This document shows positions 25,451 through 34,187 of a DNA stretch of 64,000 bases, in pieces. The stretch spans positions 1,161,001 to 1,225,000 of the forward strand of contig NZ_CAHJXL010000001.1 of the NCBI RefSeq assembly GCF_903645315.1, in the 5' to 3' direction. Position 1 is the first letter of the stretch; each line of letters starts with the position of its first letter. The DNA is from Victivallis sp. Marseille-Q1083 (GTDB taxonomy: Bacteria > Verrucomicrobiota > Lentisphaeria > Victivallales > Victivallaceae). The position numbers and the translations under genes are program-made. The notes beneath the pieces are model-generated. The model did not search any database, was not told where the DNA came from, and was given only the letters and a program-made list of their open reading frames with translations.

Positions 25451-26572
25451 TCAGTCGTCGAGCATCCCGTCTTCCAGACCGAGCGGCAGCGGCGCCGGCC
25501 GCTCACAGGTGGTGGCCAGCTCCACTTTTTTGCCCAGTTTGCTCGATTTATCGAAGGAGAGCATGATCTCGAGCACGTGGTTGGCCAGTGCGCCGTTCGC
25601 CCGGTGCGGCCGGCCGCTCTTCAAAGCATTCGCCATATCGGCAGCGCCGATGCTGCGGCTGTTTTCGGTGTAACCGAACGGCAGCGGCACCTCCTGCCAA
25701 TTTTCATAACCGGGCCGGAACAGCCGGACCGGGCCGCCGAAGGTATTCGGATCCGGCACCTGCAGGGAACCCTCGGTGCCGTAGATTTCGATCGGCGCGT
25801 GGCCGTGGTGATAGACGTCGAAGCTGGCGACCATCGTAATCACCGCGCCGGACTGAAATTCGATGACGCCGGTCAAGTGCGTGGTGACATTCACCGGATA
25901 CTTATCGTACGGCTTATACTTGTCCTGGTACTGTTCGGCGACTTCCGCGCCGAAAGTACGGAAATCGAAGCCTTTGGTGGTGACGGCGGTGACGCTCCTG
26001 GCCGGTCCGAGCATATTGACCAGCGCCGTCACATAATAGGGTCCCAAATCCAGCATCGGCCCGGCACCGTAATCGTAGAAGAACGGCGCCTGCCCCCACT
26101 TCTCCGGACCGCGGCCCATGACGATTGCGGTACCGGACAGCGGTTTGCCGATCCAGCCGTCGTCGATCATCTTGCGGGCGGTCTGCTGGCCGCCGCCGAG
26201 GAAAGTGTCCGGAGCGCAGCCGACCCGCAACTGCTTCTTCGCCGCCAACGCCATCACCTTTGCCGCGTCGTCGGCATCGACACCGAACGGCTTCTCCGAA
26301 TAGGCGTGTTTGCCGGCTTTCAGCGTATCCATAGCGATTTCGGAATGGACCTGCGGCGGCGTCAAATTGAGGACGATTTCGATCTCGGGGATGGCGAACA
26401 GCTCGTCATTGGTCATATTCGGCACGCCGTGCGCTTCGAATTTCGCCAGGGAACGCTCCGGGATGATGTCGGAACAGGCGATCACCTCGATGTTTTTGAA
26501 CCGTTTGGAAGCATTGAAATAGGTCTCGCTGATCATGCCGCAGCCGACAATACCGATTTTAGTCGTTTTCAT
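25451..26572 (-). CDS. Gfo/Idh/MocA-family oxidoreductase
   Basis: This is the second NAD(P)-dependent oxidoreductase of the operon, 373 residues. It has IGIVGCGMISETY (Rossmann), HAYSEKPFGVD (conserved EKP) and YDYGAGPMLDLGPYYVTAL (catalytic region). It belongs to a longer branch than the neighbouring 345-residue enzyme, so the two probably act on different sugars or at different steps. A 22-base gap with a ribosome site separates it from the upstream isomerase gene. Confidence 0.92.
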   Translation of the reverse strand: MKTTKIGIVGCGMISETYFNASKRFKNIEVIACSDIIPERSLAKFEAHGVPNMTNDELFAIPEIEIVLNLTPPQVHSEIAMDTLKAGKHAYSEKPFGVDADDAAKVMALAAKKQLRVGCAPDTFLGGGQQTARKMIDDGWIGKPLSGTAIVMGRGPEKWGQAPFFYDYGAGPMLDLGPYYVTALVNMLGPARSVTAVTTKGFDFRTFGAEVAEQYQDKYKPYDKYPVNVTTHLTGVIEFQSGAVITMVASFDVYHHGHAPIEIYGTEGSLQVPDPNTFGGPVRLFRPGYENWQEVPLPFGYTENSRSIGAADMANALKSGRPHRANGALANHVLEIMLSFDKSSKLGKKVELATTCERPAPLPLGLEDGMLDD

Positions 26573-26594
26573 GAGTCTGCTCTTTTCTGCTGGA

Positions 26595-27392
26595 TTATTT
26601 GTTGCCGGCGGCCAAACCGTTTTCCGTCATATACCGATAGCTCTGCTCAAGAGCGGTGAACATGTCGATGTTGCAATAATCCAGCTCGACGGTGATGGTT
26701 TCCACCTGCTCCGGCATGGCGGCGATCAACTGCTTGATCGGCAGTTCGCCGGTGCCGAGCGGCAACAGGTTGACTTCGCGGTCGAGAATGCCGTTGACCA
26801 TCTTTTTACCGTCGACCTTCTGCTTGACGGTGCCGTCTTTCATGTGCAGCAGGATGGTGTCCCTGGCGAACAGTTTCAACATTTCGACCGGATCTTCGGC
26901 GCCGAGGTTGGTCGACCAGAAACAATCGATCTGGTATTTGACTTTCGGGCAGAGTTCCCGGTAAATTTCATATTTGAGCTTGCCGTCGATACGCTGGAAT
27001 TCAAAATCGTGGTTGTGCTGGAACAGCGTGAAGCCGTTGCGCTCCAACACCTCCTGCATGCGGTTGGTCTGTTCGGCCGTCGCTTTGATCGCATCAAGGT
27101 CCTTGAATTCGTCCGGACCGTAACCGCAGACGATCTTATTGAGTCCGAGGATGCTGGCGATTTCCATCGTTTCTCCCAGATTGCCGCTGCGCGCCCACGG
27201 CGAATGCGAAGAGTACATTTTCAAGCCGAGATCTTCGATCATCTTCTTGAATTCCGAAGGCCGCAAATCCCAGAATCCGGCCGGCTCCACCCCCTTGTAG
27301 CCGACTTTGGCCACCCATTTGAGAACGCTGACAAAATCTTTGCTGGCAGCGTCGCGAAGCGAATACAACTGTACGGACAACGGTTTCAACAT
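26595..27392 (-). CDS. Sugar phosphate isomerase/epimerase-like TIM barrel
   Basis: This 265-residue protein is of the xylose-isomerase-like TIM barrel superfamily. It begins LSVQLYSLRD and has GYKGVEPAG, FTLFQHNHDFEF and VKYQIDCFWS, which supply the usual metal-binding Glu, His and Asp residues. The ATG at 27392 has AGAAGGA upstream; an open extension to 27479 is poor in coding character. It is the first gene of the operon, so it probably feeds the two oxidoreductases and the ThuA-like protein. Confidence 0.9.
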   Translation of the reverse strand: MLKPLSVQLYSLRDAASKDFVSVLKWVAKVGYKGVEPAGFWDLRPSEFKKMIEDLGLKMYSSHSPWARSGNLGETMEIASILGLNKIVCGYGPDEFKDLDAIKATAEQTNRMQEVLERNGFTLFQHNHDFEFQRIDGKLKYEIYRELCPKVKYQIDCFWSTNLGAEDPVEMLKLFARDTILLHMKDGTVKQKVDGKKMVNGILDREVNLLPLGTGELPIKQLIAAMPEQVETITVELDYCNIDMFTALEQSYRYMTENGLAAGNK

Positions 27393-27423
27393 GATGTTTT
27401 TCCTTCTTTTAATACATTCGATG

Positions 27424-27515
27424 AATATACGAAAAATCCGCTGACTCCTTAAGATATCCTGCATTAAAAAAAAACTCAATTGACCAAAAGTATTATTTAT
27501 TGACCTGAGTTCAGG
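27424..27515 (-). promoter_or_regulatory. Promoter region of the isomerase/oxidoreductase operon
   Basis: On the minus strand TTAAGG (27452-27447), 17 bases, TATATT (27429-27424). Upstream are two direct copies of GGTCAAT 20 bp apart (27505-27499 and 27485-27479) and a perfect palindrome CCTGA-AC-TCAGG (27515-27504). Two half-sites on one face of the helix suggest an activator such as an AraC-type protein; none is encoded nearby. Confidence 0.5.
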
Positions 27516-27667
27516 AATTTTGCCAAAATCTTCCGCCGGCCGGGTAAGCCGGATTTAATATTTTCATAATAAGAATTTTGCAGGCAAAGCGGCTCCACCG
27601 GCCGTTTTCACGGACGCTTACGGGCGCTTATGACCAAAGGTCAAGTTCTCTTTCCGTCCCTTCCCCT

Positions 27668-29494
27668 TCAATCGGCCAATTCACGGAAGGAGAGCGGCCG
27701 GAAGGTTTTCTTGGCCGCCGCTCTGGCTTCGGCATCCACCGCCAGATATTTCCAGCGGTTGAAAGCAAAATCATGCAGTTCGAAATTTTCCAGCCACCGG
27801 TATTTCAACTGATAGGAGAGCGGCAGCGTTTCGAAAATCCACGGGTTTTGTCCGGCCAGGTAACGCACCATCGTTTCATAACGCTCCGTACGCTCCGGAC
27901 CATCCGGCAGTTTCAAAATGGCTTCAAACTGCCGGTCGAACTCCGGATCGCGGAAAAAAGTCCGGTTGCTGCCGCCGGCATTGGGCGAATAAAACAGCTG
28001 CAGAAAGTTTTCGGCATCCGGGTAGTCACCGATCCAGGAGAGCCGGAACAACTGCATCTGCCCCTGGCGCAGCTTCTGGAAAAAACGCGGACTGTTGTTC
28101 AGATTGGCGGTGATCCGGATGCCGATTTTGGCCATATCCGACACCATCATTTCCCCCATCTGGCGGTGCAGCGCACTGTTGCCGTTCTGGTCGAACGACA
28201 GCGTCAGCGGTTCGCCGGTCGCCGGATCAACGCCGCCGGGATAACCGGCCAACTGCAAATAATGTCTGGCCTTCTCCAGGTCGTACTGCTGATACGGATT
28301 CTGCCAGTCCGGATCGCAACCGGCAACGCCGGGCGGAACCGGACCCTGGGTCGGCAGCATCTGATAATTGGAATACTCCACCCGGCCGGCGATATTGTAA
28401 GCGGCGGCAATGGCCCGGCGCAGCCAGAGATTTTTGCCGAGCACCGGATCGGTGAAATTGAAGCCGACGTACTGAATTTCGAATTCCGGCGCCCGCAGCA
28501 GTTCGACGCCGCGCGCGACCAGCGCCGGCGCCAATTGCCGGCCGCCGCCGACCACGATGTCGAAATTGTCCTTGTCCAGTTTGCTCATGTCCAGATTGCC
28601 CTGCAGAAACAGCAGCCAGGCGGTCAACGGCTGTTTGATGTTGTAGACGACAATCCGGTCGCTCAGCGGCAGCGCTTTCTCCCGGTCGGCCGGGTCGGCG
28701 GCCAGCGGATAATACTCCAGCCGGTAGTCCGGATTGCGGTCCAGCACCAGCCGGTAGTCCCGCAGCCAGTCCTGCAGCCGGAACGGCCCGGAGCCGACCG
28801 GATGCTCGGCAAATTTTTCGCCGTAAAATTCGACCGCCCGGCGCGACACCACCGCGGCATAAGGAATGGCCAGATTGTAGAGGAAACGCGGGTCCGGCTG
28901 ATCGAGATGAATGACGAAACGCCGGTCGTCGAGGATCTCCAGGCCGGGAATGCCGGCGTCGTAGGCGGAAAAATCGTCCGCCGCCTGGTTGAGCGTTTTT
29001 TCCCGGAACGCATCGATGCCGGTAATTTTACCGCGGAACATCCAGAAAACCGGGCTGTAGGTCCGCCCGTCGGCGATGCGCAGCAACGAATAAACGACAT
29101 CACCGCTGGTGATTTTCCGCGCCGCCGGGCCGGCAGCGCCGAAACAGGGGTCGGCAGTGAAATACAAATCGTCCCGCAAAGTGAAGGTACAACTGGTCAA
29201 ATCCGCATTCCATTGCGGCATCTCCTGCAGCATCGACGGAATCAGCCGGTACGGACGCGCCGTGTAATCGTATTGCAACAGCGTATCGTAGATCGCCGCA
29301 ACCATATTGCGGCTCGCCAGATCTTCAGCCAACGCCGGGTCAAGCGTTTTGACCCGGCCGCCGTTGGCCAGATAAATCGTCTGCGGCGGGTCGGCATCGT
29401 CGGACGGCGAACAACCGGCCAGCGCGGCCGACAGCAACAGCGCAATCGACAGCCGGCGCCACAAACGGCTGCAACCGGAGATCACCGACGGCAT
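27668..29494 (-). CDS. Oligopeptide-binding lipoprotein (ABC transporter substrate-binding, family 5)
   Basis: This is an extracytoplasmic solute-binding protein of the OppA/DppA family, 608 residues. The N-terminus has a signal peptide ending in the lipobox LAGC, so it is lipid-anchored. Typical segments are LANGGRVKTLDPALAED, KITSGDVVYSLLRIA and GSGPFRLQDW. The start at 29494 is chosen because GAGGTGGAA precedes it and a signal peptide follows at once. Permeases are not adjacent; the orphan ATPase at 18991 may belong with it. It starts 20 bases after the rhamnulokinase stop and is probably in that operon. Confidence 0.92.
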   Translation of the reverse strand: MPSVISGCSRLWRRLSIALLLSAALAGCSPSDDADPPQTIYLANGGRVKTLDPALAEDLASRNMVAAIYDTLLQYDYTARPYRLIPSMLQEMPQWNADLTSCTFTLRDDLYFTADPCFGAAGPAARKITSGDVVYSLLRIADGRTYSPVFWMFRGKITGIDAFREKTLNQAADDFSAYDAGIPGLEILDDRRFVIHLDQPDPRFLYNLAIPYAAVVSRRAVEFYGEKFAEHPVGSGPFRLQDWLRDYRLVLDRNPDYRLEYYPLAADPADREKALPLSDRIVVYNIKQPLTAWLLFLQGNLDMSKLDKDNFDIVVGGGRQLAPALVARGVELLRAPEFEIQYVGFNFTDPVLGKNLWLRRAIAAAYNIAGRVEYSNYQMLPTQGPVPPGVAGCDPDWQNPYQQYDLEKARHYLQLAGYPGGVDPATGEPLTLSFDQNGNSALHRQMGEMMVSDMAKIGIRITANLNNSPRFFQKLRQGQMQLFRLSWIGDYPDAENFLQLFYSPNAGGSNRTFFRDPEFDRQFEAILKLPDGPERTERYETMVRYLAGQNPWIFETLPLSYQLKYRWLENFELHDFAFNRWKYLAVDAEARAAAKKTFRPLSFRELAD

Positions 29495-29513
29495 TTCCAC
29501 CTCATCCCGATTT

Positions 29514-30992
29514 TCAGCCGGCCAACTGCCGGAAACGCGGCATCGCCGCGTCCCACTGCGATTTTTCCGACTCCACCGGCTGAACGGTATCCAGCGCGAA
29601 GGAACATTTGACCATTTCGCGGCCGGCTTCCAGATCCGGCAGCACGCCGGTCGCCATCGCCTGGGCGATGATATTGCCGGTCGCCGTCGCTTCCACCGGC
29701 CCGCCGACCACCGGAATGCCGAGCGCACTGGCAGTCGACCGGAGCAACCGCCGGTCCTTGACGCCGCCGCCGATGATGTTCAAGCAGCCGTATTCGACGC
29801 CGATCAACTGCTGCAGCGTTTCCAGCTTGGCGCGGAAACAGAGCGCCAGCGAGTCGTAAATGCACCGCAGCAGCGCGGCATCATCGGGCAGATCGCCCTG
29901 GCCGGTTCGACGGCAAAATGCAGCAATCTGAGCCGGCATGTCGCCCGGCGTCAGAAACGAACTGTCGTTGGGATTGATCAGGAAACGCCAGCCCGGCGCG
30001 GCGGCGGCCATCGCTTCCATTTCGGCAAACGAAATTTTCCGGCCGCTTTCATTCCAGACCCGGCGCACCTCCTGAAACAGCCAACTGCCCATGATATTGG
30101 TCAGGAAACGAATTCGGCCGGCCAGCCCGCCTTCATTGGTGAAGGCCGCCGCTTCCGCTTCAGCGCTCAGAATCGGCGCCGGCACTTCGGCGCCCAGCAA
30201 AGCCCAGGTGCCGCAACTGATATAGGCCCACGGCCGGTCGACCGGCGCCGGCACCGCCGCCACCGCGCTGGCAGTGTCGTGCGAACCGACCTTGACCAGC
30301 CGGATCGGGCCGCAATGGCAACGCTGCTGCAATGCTTCACTCAAAGTTCCGTTGTCGGAGCCGGGCGGCACCACCGGCGGGAAAAGGGCACGGGGCAAGC
30401 CGAGCAGGTCCAGCAGCTCGTAATCCCAGTCGCAAGTCCGCGGATTCAGCAGGTTGCTGGTCGAAGCGTCGGTATACTCGCAAGTCGGGTTGCCGCCGAG
30501 CAGATACCCCAGGGCGTCCGGAACCGGCAGCAGAAAACTGTCGACGAAATCCTCCGGGTGCTGCCGGTGGTGGGCAAGGAGTTGGTAGAGCGTGTTGATC
30601 GGCATGAACTGCATGCCGGTGCGCCGGTACAACTGGCTCCGGCCGATCTTCCGGAACACCTCCGGCGGAATTGCACCGGTGCGCGGATCACGGTAATTGT
30701 AGGGCAGCCGCACCAACTCCCGGGTGCCGCGCTTGAAGAGACAGTAATCGACCCCCCAGGTGTCGATGCCGATCGCCGCCAGGTTCGGACAGGCCGCCGC
30801 CGCCTTTCGAATGCCGGTCTCCAATTCGGCACTCAGCGCCGGCAAATCCCAATAGAGCGCCCCGTCGCGCTCCAACGGTCCATTGGCAAAGCGGTGCACC
30901 TCGGTCAAGCTCAATTTCCCGGCATGGATCGTGCCGATCATTGCCCGGCCGCTTGACGCGCCCAGATCGAAAGCGAGATAATTGGTCGTCAT
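29514..30992 (-). CDS. rhaB: Rhamnulokinase
   Basis: This is a FGGY-family sugar kinase that phosphorylates L-rhamnulose in rhamnose breakdown. The protein is 492 residues, the usual length. It begins YLAFDLGASSGRAMIG (phosphate 1 loop of RhaB), then IGIDTWGVDYCL, GSHDTASAVAAVPA and YISCGTWALLG (phosphate 2), and LNIIGGGVKDRRL near the adenosine site, all characteristic of RhaB. The ATG at 30992 has GAGAGG upstream. rhaA and rhaD are not in the window. Confidence 0.93.
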   Translation of the reverse strand: MTTNYLAFDLGASSGRAMIGTIHAGKLSLTEVHRFANGPLERDGALYWDLPALSAELETGIRKAAAACPNLAAIGIDTWGVDYCLFKRGTRELVRLPYNYRDPRTGAIPPEVFRKIGRSQLYRRTGMQFMPINTLYQLLAHHRQHPEDFVDSFLLPVPDALGYLLGGNPTCEYTDASTSNLLNPRTCDWDYELLDLLGLPRALFPPVVPPGSDNGTLSEALQQRCHCGPIRLVKVGSHDTASAVAAVPAPVDRPWAYISCGTWALLGAEVPAPILSAEAEAAAFTNEGGLAGRIRFLTNIMGSWLFQEVRRVWNESGRKISFAEMEAMAAAAPGWRFLINPNDSSFLTPGDMPAQIAAFCRRTGQGDLPDDAALLRCIYDSLALCFRAKLETLQQLIGVEYGCLNIIGGGVKDRRLLRSTASALGIPVVGGPVEATATGNIIAQAMATGVLPDLEAGREMVKCSFALDTVQPVESEKSQWDAAMPRFRQLAG

Positions 30993-31084
30993 AATAGTGC
31001 CTCTCTGTGATGGTTTGCCCTGAAACAACGTTCACACTCCCTGTCGCCGTCCCGCCGCCGCGGGGCTCCGGCAGGCTGCTCCGC

Positions 31085-32131
31085 TCAATTGCGGTCGCCG
31101 AGCCGGTCGTAGGCGAAACGGATCAACTGCTCCGTCTCCTCCCAGCCGATGCAGCCGTCGGTGATCGAGATATTCGGCAGCGGTTTTTCGTCGGCGACGA
31201 TCTTCTGCGCCCCCGGCTCCAGATAGCTTTCCAGCATCGTGCCGACAATCGCCCTTTCACCGGCGGCGACCTGTTCGACGACATCATGGAAAGCGATGTG
31301 CTGCCGGTCGTATTTTTTGCCGGAATTGGCATGGCTGCAGTCGATCACGATGTTCGGCCTCAAATTATTGCGGCGCATCGCCACGGTCAGGAAAGCGATG
31401 TATTCGGCCATGTAATTCGGGTGTTCGCCGCCGCGCAGCACGATGTGCCCGTACGGGTTGCCTTTGGTCCGGAAAACACCGACATGCCCATCCTCGGTAA
31501 CGCCGATGAAACTGTGCGGCGACCGCGCCGTGCTGATGGCGTCCAGTGCCGTCTGGAAACTGCCGTCGGTGGCGTTCTTGAACCCGACCGGCATCGACAG
31601 GCCGCTGGCCAACTGGCGGTGGGTCTGCGATTCGGTGGTGCGGGCGCCGATCGCCGCCCAACTGACCGCGTCGGCAATATATTGCGCCAGGATCGGGTCG
31701 AGCATTTCGGTCGCAACCGGCAGACCGAGATCGACAATCTTCAGCAGCAATTTTCTGGCCTGAAAGATGCCTTTTTCAATATTGTACGATTTATTGATGT
31801 CCGGGTCGTAAATCAACCCCTTCCAGCCGACGGTGGTTCGCGGCTTTTCGAAATAAGCGCGCATCAAAATGAAAATGCGGTCTTTGACCTCTTCGCTCAG
31901 CTTCCGGAGCCGCTGGGCATATTCGATCGCCGCTTCCGGCGCATGAATCGAACAGGGGCCGACGATCACCATGTGCCGGTGATCGGCGCCGTCGAGGATA
32001 TTCATGACGCTCTGCCGGGCCTCCACCACTTTCATCACCGCCTCCAGCGACAGCGGCAGTTCCGAACGGACGCTGCCGGGCGGCGACAACAAGCTGCGGC
32101 TCGCGATATTGACATTATTGCTTTTCAACAT
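31085..32131 (-). CDS. 3-deoxy-7-phosphoheptulonate (DAHP) synthase, class I
   Basis: This enzyme joins phosphoenolpyruvate and erythrose-4-phosphate, the first step of the shikimate pathway. The protein is 348 residues, of the AroF/AroG/AroH type. Motifs are VIVGPCSIH, LMRAYFEKPRTTVGWKG, ARTTESQTHR, GFKNATDGS and VIDCSHANSGKK (metal-binding residues). Which aromatic amino acid inhibits it cannot be told from sequence alone. The promoter at 32199-32227 is divergent from that of the histidine kinase gene. Confidence 0.96.
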   Translation of the reverse strand: MLKSNNVNIASRSLLSPPGSVRSELPLSLEAVMKVVEARQSVMNILDGADHRHMVIVGPCSIHAPEAAIEYAQRLRKLSEEVKDRIFILMRAYFEKPRTTVGWKGLIYDPDINKSYNIEKGIFQARKLLLKIVDLGLPVATEMLDPILAQYIADAVSWAAIGARTTESQTHRQLASGLSMPVGFKNATDGSFQTALDAISTARSPHSFIGVTEDGHVGVFRTKGNPYGHIVLRGGEHPNYMAEYIAFLTVAMRRNNLRPNIVIDCSHANSGKKYDRQHIAFHDVVEQVAAGERAIVGTMLESYLEPGAQKIVADEKPLPNISITDGCIGWEETEQLIRFAYDRLGDRN

Positions 32132-32198
32132 GACTACAGGTACTTTTTCAATTCTTCGATTTGATGATCCGGTAAATATTCCGCCGTTTCCGGCGCTT

Positions 32199-32227
32199 TA
32201 TAAAGTAAATAACAATATACCAGTCAA
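32199..32227 (-). promoter_or_regulatory. Promoter of the DAHP synthase gene
   Basis: On the minus strand TTGACT (32227-32222), 17 bases, TTTATA (32204-32199). Confidence 0.65.
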
Positions 32228-32286
32228 AACGTTCATTTTCAATCCGTCATTACCTGGAAAAAGGGTGTTTTTCCCCGATTCCGCTT

Positions 32287-32314
32287 TTGCATTGGAAGGT
32301 TGTCAGGTTATATT
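32287..32314 (+). promoter_or_regulatory. Promoter of the hybrid kinase gene
   Basis: TTGCAT (32287-32292), 16 bases, TATATT (32309-32314), 37 bases before the start codon; AGAAGGA provides the ribosome site. Confidence 0.65.
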
Positions 32315-32351
32315 TTCCGATAAGCGGCCCAAACAGAAGGAATGAACCATT

Positions 32352-34016
32352 ATGAAGATCGCGAAAAAATTTGCCTGTTATATCGGCAGTTTGCTGGTGC
32401 TGCTGGCGATCATTCTCTGGTGGTACATCCAGCATCAGATCGTTCCGTTCTGGCGTTTTCTGACGGCGCAGTCGGAGAAGGCCCCGGTCGATACCTTCTG
32501 GCTGTTCGTCCACCAGGAAGAGCTGTTCAACGGCATCGTCTTCGGCCTGCTGTCGGTAATCACGATCGCCTACATCGTCGGGGTGTTCTTCTATTTTCAG
32601 CGGCATATCATCCGGCCGTTGGTCAAAATGGTGGCGTTTTCCGACCGGCTCGGCCAGGGAGAGTTTCCGGCCAAGCTGGAAGTGGAGAGCGACAGCGACG
32701 AAATCAGCGACCTGGAGCGTTCGCTCAATTTCCAGCGCGACCGGCTGCACAATTCGATCAATAAACTCAAAGTCAGCCATGAACGGGAACGGCTGGCCCG
32801 CGAGAAAGCGGAAAGCTCCAACACGATGAAGTCGAATTTCATCGCCCGGCTGGCGCCGGAACTGCGCAGTCCGCTCAATTCCATCATCGGGTTCAATGAA
32901 ATCATCCGCAACGACATCTCCAAAGGCTGTTACGACCGGCGGCTGGCGATGCTGGTCGATGCGCTCGGACACAGTGCGGAAATGCTCGACCGCCAGATCT
33001 CCCGGCTGCTGGACATCAGTTTGTTGAGCAGCGGCAGCGACGAAGTGAACATTACCGAATTCGGCACCGCCGAATTCATGAATGAGCTGTTGGAATACAA
33101 CGCCTTCTGCATCAACAACGACGATCTGGAATTGATCAATCATTTCACCGCCGATATGCCGGCGGTGCTGGCCACCGACCGTTCGATTCTCGCCATCGTG
33201 CTGGGAGTGCTGATCCGGACGCTGGCCCAGGTGGCCGGTCCCGGCGAAGTGATCTCCTGCAGTTGTATCCGCGACGGCGACGAAATCATCTTTTCCGTCC
33301 GCGACAACCGGCGCAGCAACAGCCGGGAGCAACTGGCGATGCTCTACAATCTCGGCGCCAATCTGGCGGCGCTGCCGGGGCATCTGCCGCCGGACACCAT
33401 CAGTTTCAGTCTGTTGTTCGTCGCCCGCAAGGCGGCGTTGATCGGCGGCAAGATGGCGGCGGAGAGCAACGAGGCCTCCCAATCGGAATTCAAGCTGACT
33501 TTTCCGGTCTGGGAAATACTGCCCGACCGTGGCGACGACAGCGAAGGAACGCCGCGCATCGCCAGCAATTTACGTCACTCCAATTCGCTGCAGGACCGGC
33601 TCGACCAGGCGGACGCGGAGGAAATCCGGCCGGCGCTGAAGATACTGCTGGCGGAGAATGACCGGGACAACGCGCTGGTGATCAAAACATTGCTGGAGGA
33701 CGACGGCCATCAGCTCGACGTGATCAACGACGGGATGGATCTGGAGTCGACGCTGCTGGAAACGGATTACGATCTGGTGATAATCTCGCTGACGCTGCCG
33801 CAGATCAACGTCGTCGGCGCAATCAAACGAATCTGCCGCGAGCCGGAATTCAAACGGATACCGGTGGTGGTCATCGCCGGCTTCCTGACCGAACCGGAAC
33901 GGGAACAGATGCTGGAGTTCGGCGTCAAGCGCTGCCTGGTCAAACCGTTGAATTTCGCCCGCCTGCGTAAAATGGTTTTCCGGGTGGCGGAGCGCCCGGC
34001 CGGTCTTTCACAGTAA
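32352..34016 (+). CDS. Degenerate hybrid histidine kinase (both phospho-acceptor residues missing)
   Basis: The 554-residue membrane protein has the layout of a hybrid sensor kinase: a first membrane segment (about 8-27), a short outside loop, a second segment (about 60-80), a HAMP-like linker, a coiled coil, a HisKA-like helix, an ATPase-like domain and a C-terminal receiver. In the H-box, LAPELRSPLNSIIGF has Pro (about 169) where His is normally phosphorylated. In the receiver, DLVIISLTLP has Ser (about 479) where Asp is expected, though the later Lys (RCLVKPLN) is kept. The N-box and glycine boxes are also poor. It is intact as a reading frame, so it probably works as a non-enzymatic signalling or scaffold protein. 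No partner regulator is adjacent. Confidence 0.85.
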   Translation: MKIAKKFACYIGSLLVLLAIILWWYIQHQIVPFWRFLTAQSEKAPVDTFWLFVHQEELFNGIVFGLLSVITIAYIVGVFFYFQRHIIRPLVKMVAFSDRLGQGEFPAKLEVESDSDEISDLERSLNFQRDRLHNSINKLKVSHERERLAREKAESSNTMKSNFIARLAPELRSPLNSIIGFNEIIRNDISKGCYDRRLAMLVDALGHSAEMLDRQISRLLDISLLSSGSDEVNITEFGTAEFMNELLEYNAFCINNDDLELINHFTADMPAVLATDRSILAIVLGVLIRTLAQVAGPGEVISCSCIRDGDEIIFSVRDNRRSNSREQLAMLYNLGANLAALPGHLPPDTISFSLLFVARKAALIGGKMAAESNEASQSEFKLTFPVWEILPDRGDDSEGTPRIASNLRHSNSLQDRLDQADAEEIRPALKILLAENDRDNALVIKTLLEDDGHQLDVINDGMDLESTLLETDYDLVIISLTLPQINVVGAIKRICREPEFKRIPVVVIAGFLTEPEREQMLEFGVKRCLVKPLNFARLRKMVFRVAERPAGLSQ

Positions 34017-34187
34017 CCTTGCGTTCGCCGGGAAACGGCCCGGCCGGAAAAATGATTTAAAAACTGTTTCTTTTCTTTTCCTTTTTGATGAAAAGAGGCT
34101 ATATTCCTGATTCGGACGGCTGTTGCCGGCAAAAGCGGCAGCACAGAGTGGGATGGGAAACGGGATGGAAACGGTCAACAAAATCTT

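Noticed and set aside
21177-29611. Very long plus-strand open frames opposite the sugar-utilisation genes
   Set aside because: G+C-rich antisense frames; the minus-strand genes have family motifs, signal peptides and ribosome sites.
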